A stretch of DNA of 64,000 nt from Gyrodactylus bullatarudis. Its lineage: Eukaryota > Platyhelminthes > Monogenea > Gyrodactylidea > Gyrodactylidae. The notes under the pieces are model-generated. The model was not told where the DNA came from, ran no database searches, and saw only the letters and a program-made list of their open reading frames with translations. Every line of letters starts with the position of its first letter. Within the stretch, counting starts at the first letter, position 1. Of this stretch, positions 38,901 through 53,100 are shown in pieces. The DNA lies in NCBI GenBank assembly GCA_012064415.1, contig SSNU01000209.1, positions 238,262 to 302,261 on the forward strand, read 5' to 3'. The position numbers and the translations under genes are program-made.

Positions 38901-39060
38901 AAATTTAAAAGATCTCAGCGTGTCCAATAATTAAAAATTTATTATTATTTCTCGTAGTAAAATTCATTGAAAAATGATGGCGCAAATTTTAAAATTTGAC
39001 ATCTTCAATTGAAATTAACCCTCGCCCTGGAAATGACAAAAATGACATAGGAAAATCAAT
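33000..39060. other. Gene-poor stretch with palindrome-family repeats
   Basis: No supported exon. Copies of the palindrome superfamily occupy about 35,730-36,250 (GATCATTTTCCCTACTTAAA, ends in CCATCTTCATACTAACTAG) and 37,780-38,110 (CAGGGATCTTGG, CCATCTTGATATCAACTAG). A near 60-bp block containing AAAGAATTATATTCAAAGAG at 36,469 is mirrored at about 36,674, flanking a shorter hairpin. I looked here for LIM-domain exons of the downstream gene and ankyrin exons of HIP14 and found none. Confidence 0.4.
35730..36250. repeat. Palindrome-superfamily copy, 35.7-36.2 kb
   Basis: Left half runs from TTTTTACAAAATTCTCAATT through AAGAAAATTATGGCATATTT; the right half holds the reverse-complement phrases, e.g. 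AAAAATGGCGC and the CATCTTCATACTAACTAG end. The halves are degenerate, indicating an old copy. Confidence 0.5.
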
Positions 39061-39072
39061 ACAAATGGGGTC

Positions 39073-39818
39073 CACAGGGAGTTATGCTGTAAATACATAG
39101 CCTTCACCTTCAACAACCAAATTTATATACAAAAGGATGGAGTAGCGATGGGATCGCCACTCGGACCTCTATTGGCGGACTTATCCTTAGCTAAACTAGA
39201 AAACAACTCGTTGAAAGAGACAATTGACAGATGTGATAGTTATTGGCGTTATGTGGATGACACACTTCTCTTTATAAACAAGGATATAGAAGAAAGTGAT
39301 CTACTGAACAAATTCAATACTGCTCATCATAACATAAAATTTACAATGGAAATGGAGACAGAAAATACGTTACCTTTCTTAGAGATCCTTATGAACAGAA
39401 TCGATGATGGGTCAATAAGAAGACAAATACATAGAAAAAAGACTTTTACTGGAAAACTAATGAATTATAAGTTATAATTTATAACTCATTTGTACCAATG
39501 AGCTACAAAAAAGGTCTGGTGAGATCTTTGTTCAATAGAACCAAAAAACTGGTATCAGAGGAAGTATGGGAAGAGGAGAAGGAGAAACTCATCAAAATAT
39601 TCATGAGTAACAATTACCCAAGACAATTTTTTCTCAACCATATGGAGACCAATGAGGTAAATAGAGTAGAAGATGAAAACACAAGACCCGTGTGTCTTAT
39701 AATTCCATATAAAGGAGATAACCATGGTTCTATGTTAAAGCAGAAAGTGAATGAACTATTCCAAATAACATTACCCGGAAAAAAGGTCAGATACATATTT
39801 AAGACAAACAAGATGTAG
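39073..39818 (+). pseudogene. Penelope-like reverse transcriptase fragment 2
   Basis: Open frame from about 39,073 through the ATG at 39148 gives ELCCKY..FNNQIYIQKDGVAMGSPLGP, then YVDDTL and LPFLEILMNR, and stops at 39477; the thumb continues in another frame from 39498 (SYKKGLVRSLFNRTKKLVS, NNYPRQF, PYKGDN) to 39818, ending VRYIFKTNK. These are RT palm motifs B-D and the thumb of a Penelope-like element. The 5' half (PKTHK and earlier motifs) and the GIY-YIG domain are missing. Sequence differs clearly from the copy at 26.6-28.3 kb, so it is another family. Confidence 0.85.
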
Positions 39819-40238
39819 AGACAAGGAAGAGAAATAGAAATTCATATATTATTACAAGCAATAATAAAATCACAAAATATTTCAGTTCAAGCCAATAATC
39901 AAAAGAATTTTCAGAATCAACTTATACAGTGATTATTTCCTTTTTGTATAAAAAAACCTTTTCGCATAGTGTTATAAAAAAATGAACTCATTTATGTGTA
40001 ATCATGAACATAAAGTATACATATTATGTAATATAACTATAATAGATGTATGAATACCTTTTAGGTAACATGTATTTTCCAGAGGTACTCTCACCCTAGG
40101 GTGGGAATACCAATTAATGTACCAAACATCCAAAAAGCAATGTGATAATATACAGATTACCCCGCCCCCAAACACCTAAAGAGAGCCAATCAGATCAATT
40201 TTTAATTTTCTTTGTTTTTTGTACTATATCTGGTATGT

Positions 40239-40283
40239 AAGAGGCTGATGAGTATGCCTGAAATAAAGCGCTTATTCCTCACA
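40239..40283 (+). ncRNA. Hammerhead-ribozyme-like motif 2
   Basis: Reads GAGG, CTGATGA, GTATGCCT, GAAA, then a stem III hairpin with AGCGC loop, TT, CCTC. Stem I is GAGG/CCUC (4 bp); stem III is AUAA/UUAU counting the first pair A-U; the residue before cleavage would be U, weaker than the usual C. Stem II is weak (G-U closing pair). The same core with a different stem I is found at 50,907. Location at the 3' end of Penelope-like element 2 fits known hammerheads of that class. Confidence 0.5.
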
Positions 40284-40589
40284 CTTTCGGCATCCTTTTT
40301 CACTTATTAGTGATTTTATTATTTGAAGGATGTATTTTTTTCAAAATTGTGAGGCTTTTTTCTCACAAATTTTCAGATAACGAACAAATCATTTGTGAAA
40401 ATATTTTCAAAAGTAATCCACCTCATGCATGAATAGTTCTAAATATTCTACCGGACAGAGAACATGATAGATTTTTTACTAGATGAAACTAAACGAACCC
40501 TTTCTGTGACATTTGAAACGAGCAGAGATAGCACTCTTTTTCTATCATCTGATAAAAGTTAAATAGACATTTATTGAATTTTAGCTTCA

Positions 40590-40910
40590 TCAACTAGGGT
40601 ATGTAGACTTTCAACTCCTTCCTTTCTATGAGGTGTACTACAAAAAGGATCTTCAAAGGTTCATATTTTTTATTTTTGGTTCAAAAGTTATCGATCAAAG
40701 AATGGGTTAGTAAAGTGCTCTTTTAGTTAGTAAAGCACGAGTTTGACGAATGATAGAGCTGAATTCTTTGTGTTTTCCAGGAGATTAATATATTTCCTAT
40801 CGAATGGGTGGTAAACGAAGTATTTTCTGAGGTTTGAATGAATAATAATGAGTTGCTATAATAATGTGTGATAGAACTATCACTGTGGGACATTGAGGGT
40901 TAATGATGTA
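40590..40910. repeat. TTAACCC-type repeat, copy A (inverted, no mariner)
   Basis: Reverse complement of copy B: shares CCAGGAGATTAATATATTTC, CTATCGAATGGGTGGTAAAC, GAAGTATTTTCTGAGG and AATAATAATGAGTTGCTAT, and ends near CTGTGGGACATTGAGGGTTA. GAAGTATTTTCTGAGG is uninterrupted, i.e. the empty form of the mariner target in copy B. It lacks an internal block present in B. Confidence 0.75.
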
Positions 40911-41142
40911 AAGATTTGTGTCTCTAAATTTAGTTTGGTTCCATTGTTTCCCGAAAATTCTTAATTTTTTCGAAATGCTTGAAACCATTTCTCTTAAAGT
41001 AAACTTGATTTTCTTGAAAAAAACATGTGTTTACCGACCTTATGTCAAGTAGCATTCAAACTTTACAGATAATAACGAGAATTAATTTCAATTTCATTGC
41101 GTCTATGTTGCGAGAGAAATTTATAAAATTTTATTAATTTAG

Positions 41143-44100
41143 ATGACGAATTCACAAACCAAGACCTACATACTGGCAATACCACTATTTCATCAAATAC
41201 AAAAGAGGTAAGTTAATCTACTCAGAAATATATATTGTACAAAATATCATTTATTTTATTGATCGTGACTTTTACAACTGTTTACTCTGTTATTGTTGTT
41301 ATAAATAAAAGAGATAACTTAAATAAAATAGAACTGATACAGTTAACAAGTCCCAGAAAACTTTTATCATGACTCGTATAAATACGCTGATTACGATTCC
41401 CAACGCGAATATTCTTGGTAAAGGAGTTATTGATCAAATATTGGGTCATTATTTGATCCGAAATTGACTATTTTTGAAGCTTTAGCAGATAGAGTTTGGG
41501 TGATTGCATATTTTCCCCGTACAATTTTCCATGCCTTTATCAAAAATTGATGTTTTAACCGAGAAAAACACATTTTTGAAGATCAAAATGAATATTATAT
41601 AATTATATTCATTATAATTATGTTCTATTATACAAATATCCCATTTTTCCTTAAATATAGGAATTTCTTTCAACATGTGAGAAAAGACTCAATTTATACT
41701 ATAAACCCAATTTTTATTCAAAATGTTGCAGAAAGTAATAAAAAACATAATATATCTATTTCGTTGGATTAACGATTTTTCTTAATTGTAATACATTCTT
41801 GTTATTCTTAAACATGGACGACTATTCTGAGGAAATTATAATTTCAATTCAAGAGTTTCTTATATTAATTTCATTCTCTGAAATTCATTTACAATGAAAA
41901 TAAGCAATTAGACGGATACGATTAATTCTGATGTAAGATAACTGATAGTTGAATTCTACCTCTTCTTCGTGATTATAAACCTTCGAATTCTATCAGATCA
42001 ACAAAAATGCTGATACAAACAACGGCTCATAAACCTCGAAAAATATTCAAACATGATATTCTCTCATCTCTTTCTATTTCTATTTTGATCCCTGAAGATA
42101 ATTATGCCGAGAAGTTCTTTGACTTTTACTCCCAACTCATAAGTTTGATTCTAGCCCTAGTTTTAAGTAAGAGAAACATTAATCTTCCTTGTACTCTATT
42201 AGTCAATTGAATAGACAGCTTTTTTACATTACCAATTATATACTATTACAATAATTCGTTATTATACATTTTGTATGATAGACGCTTCTCTTTCTCGAAT
42301 ATACTTTTTCATCACCACCAAATTACGTTCAAATTTTTGTGTCACATTTACAAATTTCTTCTGAGACATTTCTTTCCCCACAGACACACAAAATTACAGT
42401 AGACAATTTTGAGACAATTTCGAATATTACATATAAAAATTTACGTTACAATTCAGTACAGTAAAATAACTATATAGAATTGTAAAGAGAGAATCCAGAA
42501 AATCTATGTATGCGTACTATCTATCATTCATTCATGAAGGGATATTTGAGAGTAGTATATATATAGGTGGTCGATATTTTTCTATGTGTAAAAATTTTTC
42601 CTAATAAGGAAATTTATCAAGATTATCATTATTATATAGTGTTGTAATTGCTAGGATGGATTATGTATTTGGTAATGTATCATTAGTTTTATCACAGCAT
42701 AAAATAAAGTGCAAATTGGTACAGTATATTTTCTCATACTAATTCTCCAGAATACAGTACAAAAAGAAACATGTACAGGGGAGGGGTTATCTACAGACTA
42801 GACTAGTATGAAAAATGCTCGATCTTACTCGTCGCTCTGATTAATACTTTGACTCTTGCAATTGATCGAGATTCAAGTATTTGATTTCGTGCGGAATTTA
42901 AAAATTTTTTTGAACATTGTAATTTTTATAAGTGATAAGTGAGCTAGTCTGAAGGAAAGCTGATCAAGATACTGAGGGCTTTTTAACACGAATGTTCGAA
43001 AAAATTAAGATGGCTCATTTCCGAAATTTAAAATTCAAACCAATTTTTGACAGTTTGAATAGGCTCATTACGTTATAGGATTCAACAATTATTCATGTTC
43101 TTGAATATTGTACTATTGTTTTCGATGAATAATCTAGCTTCTCATCTTCATCAATTTCAGTTAGATCAAACTAATTCGCATCAAGTCCCCGTTTTTGTTG
43201 ATTCATTATCAAAGTAAGAAGGGAATCAAAAGATATTTTGTAAAAAAAGACTAAGGAATCGATTATCGTTATCGAATTTTTAATAGACTTGATTTTATTC
43301 AGGGATCTTCTCTAGAACGAAAAACTGATCAAGAAATTTAACTTGAACACAATTAAGGAGGGATTCTAAATAAAAGTTCGATTATAGAACCATTTATTAT
43401 GCCCTCACTCTTGGTTTACAATTCAAGAAGAATCTTCAAAAAATTTGGTGAAAACTTTAAAATCAAAACGTATTTTTCGACCAATGATTGACTCCTTAAG
43501 ATTATCTCTAAAGAAAATTAATCGGATAATTTGAAACACGTGTTGAAGATAGATTTTCCTTTGCACCATGCTCTATAAACCCAAAGAAGGACACGAAAGG
43601 ATTTTCAGAATATTAGCAGTGTGGAAATCTCATTTGGGTAACTGTAATTGATGTTATATGATCTTATACATTGTATTGTTAAAATTTGCATAAACTTTGA
43701 TTTTAATCCAGAGCTTTTCAATTATGAAAAACCTTTTTACTAGAATAATAATGGAACAGTCTTGAGTGAGACTAAGAGTCTACCAAAGAAAGGTCTACTC
43801 AAAAATGGGACTAGTGAAACAAAATTGGAGAACGGCAAGAACAAGACGAGTCCCTGTTATAGTGTCAACTCTGAAGACGAAATTATTTATGCCACAAAAA
43901 CAGTAAGTGAACCAAATAAAATTGGGATAAATTTTCTGTAAAACTTGTTTTAAGTCAAGCTATTTATATCTTATTAATTTAAAATAAAATATGAAATAGC
44001 TAAACTTAATTCAGTATTCCAAATTTGGACCAACAGTTAACTGTCAACTAAATTGTTCTCTAAAACCTGTATTTCTATGAATTCTAATTTTTAACTTTCT

Positions 44101-47100
44101 AATACAAAAAATATTCTGTTCCATTCGTTAATTTGTATGCTTTTACACAGAAGACTTTCATAGATTGTAATATTCTTTAAAACGTATTAAAATTTCCCGA
44201 AAATGCTTAGGATATGCAGAGAAGGGAATTTAAACAACTATCATAGCAATTCCCATCCGAAAGTCATCCACTGAATGACATACAGAATGCTCAAAAACTT
44301 GAATTTATTAATTATAATTATCGTAGTGAAATTCATTCAAAATTTTTTGGCACGGGTTTAAAAATTGTAATTTCTAAATGAAAATTTGAATATCATAATT
44401 TAAAAGGATTTTTTCTCAAAATTATATTTAAAAAAATTAAATATAAATAATATTTTTCGTATTAAGGTCCGATTCTATTTAATGACTTCGGAGATTGAGT
44501 ATGAATACATATTCAGAATCAGAATGAATTACACATAAACAAGAAAATCTTTATTCATCTGAAAACCTTTTCATAAAAAAATATTTTATATTTCCGACAC
44601 TTTACTAAAAGTTTTTTCTATCTACTGTGAAGCGAACACACAAGTAATTTTAAGAATTGTTTATTAAAGAGGTAATTTTAGTTAATGAAATAGTTTTGGT
44701 CTAACTTTTTTCGGGAAGATTGATAAACAAGCTAGTTAAAGGTGTGTAACTTTTAGTTATAGGATCTTTATTTCTACAGAAATGTTTAGATTTAATATTT
44801 TGACCCACTTACAGTTAATCGCGTTACTGGATGAGCTTACCTAAAAGATTTGAATTCTTGAAATTCTATACAGCTTAGAAGAATTATATTTACACTCAAA
44901 TAAATCTGAATAGCTTTATTGTTGTTTGCTCACTATATTTAATAGTATTCAAGGAATATATTATGTGGAAATATCTTTTCCTATTTATCTTGCCTGATCA
45001 GAATAATTCTAAGGAAATATCTTTCCATTGTATTGCATTATAAGTTGATTATTCAAAAAAATTTATACTCAATCGTCATCATTAACACTAATGTTTTGTT
45101 TTTGAGGTTGGTTTTATTCCATTACTTAAATCGTCATCCTATTTGAAAGGTTAAACGAAATATCAAGAAAGAAATTTTTTGGTGTTCAAAATTTTTTTCG
45201 GTTTCGAAGATTCAAGAAAATCGCTAATATTTTGGATCATCATTAGGTGAAGAAAAAGTTAAACTTTTAAATTTTGGATCATTTTCCTTGGTGGTAAATT
45301 ATCACTAATAATCGAGAAATTCGAATGGTTCAAATAACTTTATTTTGGCAAGATTGAATTTTTTCAAAAATAAATTTTATTCTTACAACTAATAGGCTCA
45401 ATGCTAAATAAAATTTTTTTCCTGACTATCCGGAGAAAAATTTTGAGTTTCTTGTTAAAGTAGTAAATTCTCATCACGTTGTCAACTTCCTTTAGATCAA
45501 AATACATTTTTCCTTTGATTACATCAGTGGATTTTCTTTTACTTGATTTAGGTAGTTAAAATAATTTGAAAAATTAAAGTGGTTATTGATTAGTTTGGAT
45601 AACCTGTTCTCAGAACACTGTTCTGTCCATCTTCTCTTCGTCATATTTTAATTGAAAATCAAAATCATAAATCTTTTTGGGTGTTGACTTCCTAGTAAAA
45701 TTGTTGTTTATTTATGTTTTGGGTTCTTAAATTGATGCCTGCAAAATAAAAAATTGTTATCCAGGGTAAACTTAGGTTTATGTCCTTCTGTAATAAAATT
45801 TTCTTAAATGTAATACTTTGGGTAAACTATTTTTACTATTCTTTTGACAGTTTCACGTGTTGAGTCTTTTTTTAAATCAAGTATCTTGAATCAAATAGCT
45901 TATTCGAATATTGATTTATTTTGTAAATTGAAGGAATTCGGAAAATTTAAAACGCATTTACCATGTGTTTTATAATACTAATTCAAAATTTTAAAGGATC
46001 AACTGGAAAATGGAATTCCCACAAACTCATTAAAGAATGTGAATACACCGATCGGAAACTCGACCCTGCTCAATACTACGACAATATCTGGATTAGGCTC
46101 AAGCATCATGTCATCCACAACTCCAATAAACCACCATCATCATCAGCATATGAGAAATCATTCAGGTCTTAGTTTTAATACAAGAAGAACAGCTCCCCCC
46201 GGCATTGATTATGGACGCAACTTTCCAATTTCTTATCTTCAGTTACAAGAACAAGGTCTCACAGCTGCACTTAGCACTGAAAGCATCCATCAAGTAAATT
46301 TTCCTTTTGTTTTCGTTAAACTTATTGATTTTAATCAACAATAAACTGAGGTTAATCCAAAACTTTAATAATAATCACATTTTTTATTAGCTAAGAAAAA
46401 ATTACTTTATTTTATAAGTCTTTATTCATAAAAATAAATCCAACTTGATTTTTTTTCCTAAAGCCCAGTACCATGGGACACTGTAGTCGCCGTGATGATT
46501 CAATGAGGCCAGAAAAGGATCGTTATATTCTCCGTCGTCAACTTAGTCCTGGTGATACATTGAGTAGATCTGGTACAATGGGTCATAGGACCGTCAGCGC
46601 TAATGCTCGTGATCATGTCAACTCAACTCTGATTTACTCATCAACTTATAAGAATAACTGCAGCACAAATAACTTTACAAAAAGTTTGTCGAACATAATA
46701 ACAAAAGACACACTCGAGTAATTTTATATTTTTTCTAGCTAAAAATTCATTTCGTTCAACTCCAAATGTTACCAAGAGTAGTATGAAAGTTTTAGGTAAG
46801 CGATGCAATATTCATTGAAAGAAAACACTTGGAACTTCCAATTCAGTAGATTTTTTGCGAAGAAAACTAAATATTTTTTTTTAATTTCAGAAAATGAATG
46901 TTAGTTAGATTATTATAACTATATTAACCATTTAAAGCCAACTAAAGGCAGAATGAAAGTTATAGATTTGATATTTTAAATTTAAAGATTAATTAATTAC
47001 ATTGTAATTTAAAAAAATACATTCATTAAATTTTAAAGACTATAAATGATTCCGAGTTTAACAACCATTCCATGTTTCTTGTCATTTTACTTGTAATCCA

Positions 47101-50100
47101 TTGATTAGAAATATTTTTCTGATAATTTCACACTATGAATATATATCATCTCCTATTCTTGTCTTAACAAGTTTAGATTATAAATGCTCAACTTAAAATT
47201 AATGGCCAATTCTAGGAATTTTCTATATAAGTACAATACATTATTCCTAAAATTTTTACATTTATTTTTTCATCAAAAAGATTTTTCGGAATCCTAACCG
47301 TGTGTTGCTCGCTTTAACGATTTGTAGAAAAAAAATTCTAAAAAACTATTTTATGAAAAATATGGTCATTTCTCAAATTTTGATTTGGCGCCAAACTCCC
47401 ATTTTTTCGAAATTGAACTCAAAATTTTAAAATGGGAGAGTGGCAAAACATGGTTTTTAGATCAGAATTAGAAAAGAAAACCAAATATCGCTGATAAACT
47501 TTCGATGATATTCAGCTCCCAAACGATAATGCGGTTATGTATTGGAACAGATTTAGCCTATTTTATTTCTTGTCTTATTCTGATCTTAAAAACCATCTTT
47601 TTGCCACTGTGAGGCGAGTCAATCAGCACTTACATCACTCTCCCATTTTAAAATCAATGAAAATTTTGAGTTCAAGTTCGAAAAAATGGGAGTTTGGCGC
47701 CAAATCGAAATTTGAGAAATGACCATATTTTTCATAAAATAGTTCTTTAGAATTTTTTTTCTACAAATCGTTGAAGCGAGCAACACGGTTAGGATTCCGA
47801 AAAATCTTTTACAAATTCATATTTTGATGAAAAAATCGAGTTTTTCGTAAAAATCATAGATTCCCAACTTCATATCAATTAGCTTTACTTTTGTATTTTT
47901 GTACGAGTTTAAACCTTGAATAACCATCAAAAAAATTAATAAAGGTGTAAATTACTAATCAAATATGTGTGCTGATTTTTATATAAAATGATTTTTAGAT
48001 AATAATCATCAGGCATTATCATTTTCAATTTTTTTTAGCTGATAAAATGTCACGAGAGGTAGCAGCTCAAAGACGAGCCTTTACTCCAGAAATTGCACAT
48101 CAAATGAGCTCAGAGGCTCGCAAGTTGTCAACTTTTCCATCTGGTCACTTACCAGATTGCGATAGTCTTCCTGTTATTGATCGCTATGATTGGCCAGCTC
48201 CGCCGAGTCCTTCAGTCGTTATGCTCGATAGGAGATGTGAAAAGCGTCTAACCTCAAACATTGCCTTAAATTCAACACGTACAGAGAGTCCTCTTGGTTG
48301 TAATAACAAATTTGGTTCACTAAATGACAATCATAGGATTTTGCCTCTGACTAAAAGTCAACAATCAGATACACTTGATAGTAGCACCCAGTTGTTAAAC
48401 AATTCTCTTCACGTCAAATCAAGTACTCTGCCCATAGAGTCATTAGAAAATGACTATTCTACATATCCATATAAACAGATTTATGAAAGCAATTTAACGG
48501 TTAATGGAACATTAGATAATGACGTCGATACAATTAGTAATGGGACCATGAAAAATGTATTGTCCAGTCCAGTCCAACATGATTCTAGAATAGATACTCT
48601 CAAACGATGTGCTCCAAAGAGTGAACTAACTTCAGTAAGCATTGAATTAGAATAAACTTTTACGGAAATTTATGATAATAAGAGGGTTGGTATGGAAATG
48701 AGACAAAACTAGGGATTCTTTAGTAGAAGAGATTGCACCTAGACGATCTCAGGCAATCAAAATTATCATTTGAAATAGATAAAGAAATCTTTTTTTTGCC
48801 GACATTTTCATGAAATTTTTAATTTGTTATTCCCGTTCTTTTGATTGTAAAGTTTACTTTATCCTTTTTTATGCTAACGAAGCTCTCCTTAAATGCATAA
48901 TATAATATTCAAATGTAGAAGAATTATCATAGTAGTATTTCCAAAATAATATTATTACTATCAAGGCGTTCATTTCTAGACATGATTTCATTATCTCTAT
49001 ACAAGACTATGTTTATTTTCTTTTATTGCCACAGTTTTTGCATTTTGAATATTCTCAGTTCGTAGATTGCATGTACAATGAACATTTATTAAGTGTCTGT
49101 GAAAAACCTTTGAAATTTTGCCTACAAAAACATACTGAGAATATTTTTGGGGGGAATTATCTTAAGTTGGTTGATAATTTGTTTATGAAATGGTCATTCA
49201 TCAGATTTCGATTTGGCGCAAAAATCCCATTTTTTCGTACTATGAACTCGAAATTTTTATTTATTTTAAAATAGGAGAGTGATCAAAAGTTGAATCTTCA
49301 GGATCACGATTAGAAAGAAAATCGAATATTGCCGACAAATTTTCGTAAGATCCACCATTTTCGGGAAATTTCGATTTGTCGAAAAGTAGTGAAAATGATC
49401 AAAAAATCTAAATTCGACCCTCAAACGATAATGTGGTTATGCATTAGAACAGATTCAGCATATTCGGCTTTCTTATCTTATTGTGATCCTGAAAACCAAC
49501 TTTTAATCACTCTCTCATTTTGAAATCAAAAAAATTTCAGTTCAAAGTTTGAAAAAATGAGATTTTGGCGCCAAAACGAAATTTGATAAATAACCATATT
49601 TTTTCCATAAAGTTGAGAATTTCCGTTGACTGAGTCAATGTGAGAGAGTGATCAAGAATTTAGTTTTGGGATAACGATTAGGAAATGAAATATATTTAAT
49701 GATATTTGAGAATCACCCCATAATCATGTAAATTCTTTATAAAGTCTCGGTTTCCTTCTCAGTCCTTGATATATTTTTCTTGATCTTATATCTCTCCAAG
49801 TTTATTTGGAATCGTGTTGGTCTTTTTATTATAAAGCTAATTAATATGAAGTTGGGAATCTATGATTTTTACAGAAATCTCGAGTTTTTCATCAAGAATT
49901 CGAATTTTTTGAAGAATATTTGGAATCTTACTCATGTTACTCACTTTTACTAGTTGAAGAAAAAAAATTATTTTTATGAAAAATATGGCCATTTTTCAAA
50001 TTCCCATTTGGCGCCAAAATCCCATTTTTTCGAACTTTGAGCTGAAAATTTTTAACGATTTGAGTGTTGGAGGGTGATCAAAAGAGTTTCTTCAAGATCA

Positions 50101-53100
50101 GGATTAGACAAGAAAATCAATTCAACTGAATCTTATCCAATGCATAGCCTTATTATCGTTTGGGAGTTGAAATTCAATTTTTTGATCATTTTCACTACTT
50201 GAAAATCAATGAAATTTCGATAATTCAATATCTCTCGAAAACGGGGTAACTTTCGGTAATTTTATGGTGCTAGTCAGCTTTCTTGTCTAATCTTGATCCT
50301 GAAAAACCTCTTTTGATCAACCTCCAACTTTCAAATCAAAAGAAAATTTTCAGCTCAAAATTCGAAAAAATGGGATTTTGGCGCCAAATGTGAATTTGAA
50401 AAAATTTTTCAGAATTCTTTTTCTTTAACTGGTAAAAGGGGGTAACATGAGTAGGATTCCAAATATTCTTCAAAAAATTCGAATTCTTGATGAAAAACTC
50501 GAGATTTCTGTAAAAATCACAGATTCCCAACTTCATATCAACCAACTTGTAAAAAGTTGTCAATAGCTTATCTAAATGAAAGCAGTTCACGATAAACCTA
50601 AATTTTTTTCTGTCAGATATCGACGAACCGAGCTCAGTCACCGAAGTCATTTTAAATAAAGAAAGAAGATGATTCCAATTATTTCACAAATAAGGCCTTT
50701 ATTTCTGGCATAAGTACAAATTTCCCAAGATAAATAATATACAATAATTGGTTCAAACTTATTACAATTTTTTTTGGTCAATCCCTTTTTGGATGGCTGA
50801 CTACTAAGTTCAATGAATTCGAAAGTTCATCAACCACAATAGCAATAAGTTTGAACCAATGATTGTATATTATTTATCTTTGCAAATTTATACTTATATC
50901 ACATGTATCACTCTGATAAGTATGCCCGAAATAAAGGCCTTATTTGTGAAATAATTGACATCTTCTTTTTTTATTTAAAAATCATCAGAGAGAGAGAATC
51001 TTTTACAGGTTAATCGTACCAAAATTTAAAAATTTGAGACTAAGTCTGTTCAGATAGTATAATCCAAAAACCTCTTTCAAATATTTTGTAAAAACCCGAG
51101 GCTACTTGTGGAGGTATTTCCTTTTTAAAGATCCTAGGTCGAGGGATCACTGTATTATCGATGATGTTAACTTTCTCGAAGGTTTTAGTTTTTTGTAGTT
51201 GATGTTGAAAACAGACCTTAGTTACTTTTTCATTTGGGGCAAACGGTCTATGGATTAGCTGATTCTTAATATTGGCTAATTTTATGTTCCAACTTAATTA
51301 TTGATAAATTGCTAGTATTGCTCTTCATAGAAGATCCGGCGGAAAATAGTTTAACAATCATTTAATTGTTCTTGTTATTATTGCTTGACCTTACTCTTGG
51401 AATGAACAAATATATGAGAAAATTGTTAAACGTTCCAATATCATCACTCTTATTTTTATTATTGAATTTATCTGAACACACAGTTTCAAATCTGTTGAGT
51501 TTTTCTCGCTAGAAATTATTAAGTACTGTAATTATTTTAGATTTTGCATTAATTATTGATTAATAGCCATTGTATGACATCGTTTAAAAAATTGAATATT
51601 CCTCAAAGTATAAAAATCTTATTTTCAAATACGCCTATTCTCGATGAATTAGAAAATTTATGATTTTATCAAAAATCTGATTTTTTTAGAAAACCAGTCA
51701 AAAGGTACAATTTCTCCGGTTCGAGAAAACAATTTATTGGAAAAATTTGAAATTTGAGTTACTGTAATGACCAGAAAATCTTCTTCTATGACTCAAGTAT
51801 CGTTTTTCATGGTGTTATTTTATTGAGTAAATTAATGTTTTATATATTCCTATCATCATTTCTGGTGAGCTAAAGAAAAATTATACATTTATATTTTCAG
51901 CTTTTTTTCATTCAATTTTAAATTTTCTTTAAAGGCTTTGATTCAAGAGATTGAAGCGGAAAACTCTTACAAAAATAAAACCGGACTCGATATTATATCC
52001 TCTTCCCGGTCTCCTAGTGCAACAATCGAACCAAAATATCCAACCAGATATGACAATCATATTTTTACATGTGAGCTTACTTGCCTGATATAAAACTGAA
52101 TGAGTTGTACGATTTTCTCATTTTAGCCCCTTCAAGAGATAGCCGACACAAATTTTATTACAACTACCGATTAATGTACCCGAATACTGGATCAAATACA
52201 CTGCATGAAGGCTTCGATACTAACACTTCAGCAATGAGATCAGAATATTTCGATAGTAACCTAATGATAAGTTGCCCATCAAGTAGGTCATTTATTATAA
52301 ATAAATTTCATCTCGTTCTCTCTGATCTAATGATCTATAGTTCCAATCATCTAAAGCTAGTTAGTATGAAGATGATAATTTATTATATTTACAAAGAACT
52401 CAATATTTTCCTCTGTATAGTCAGTAAAACGAATATTCTTTGGATTCTGTATATTGAAATGAGCCAATAAAGAAAAAATTTCTGACGAAAATTAAATTTG
52501 GCCATTTTTGAATCTCGAAAATGCTTCAAAATTCCATACAACTTTTGAAATCAAAGTTTTTATCAAATTTGAAGATTTGAAGCAGAAAAATAATGTTTAC
52601 TTGAAGAAGTTCTCAGAAATTTTATCTCCACCTATCTAAATGTATAGAAATCACTTGCTGCATTCTGATTGGTCCAGATAATACTTGATTACGGGCTAAA
52701 TATTCATGTTTCAATAGAAAAATTTTTGTCAGTTTGAATTTTTTTTCGTTAGATTTTTTGGAATCTAGATCGTAGGTTCCACTTTCAGGATCTGAAGAAA
52801 AAAAATTTGAAAAAAATCAAATTTTAAGAAAGTTATGGCATATTTTAAATTTTAAGCGATGGCACCGAATTCCCACTTTTTTGAAGTTTGAGTTGAAAAT
52901 TTTCGTTGATTTAAAAGTGAGAGAGGGATCGAAAGCTGATTTTTAGGATCAAGATTAGTCAAAGGAATCAAATATGCTGATTCAGATTTTGAGAATCCAC
53001 CGATCTTCGTGTGAAAATCGTTTTTTGATTTTTTGAACATTTTCCCTACTTGAAAATCGAAGAAATTTTGATGATTAAAGATCCCTGGAAATTGGCGAAT

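Larger units (their letters stand above)
39073..40290 (+). mobile_element. Penelope-like retroelement 2, 5'-truncated
   Basis: The RT fragment is followed by about 420 bp of non-coding tail that ends near a hammerhead-like motif at 40,239-40,283. The left limit is where RT similarity starts; the right limit is set by the motif and is approximate. Confidence 0.65.

Noticed and set aside
49026..50650. Several open frames of 60-104 codons
   Set aside because: All fall inside the long inverted repeats and read palindrome sequence; similar frames recur in other repeat copies.
52081..52470. 129-codon open frame treated as one gene
   Set aside because: Only 52,127-52,282 is exon (splice sites and phases agree); the rest is intron at one end and a palindrome fragment at the other.
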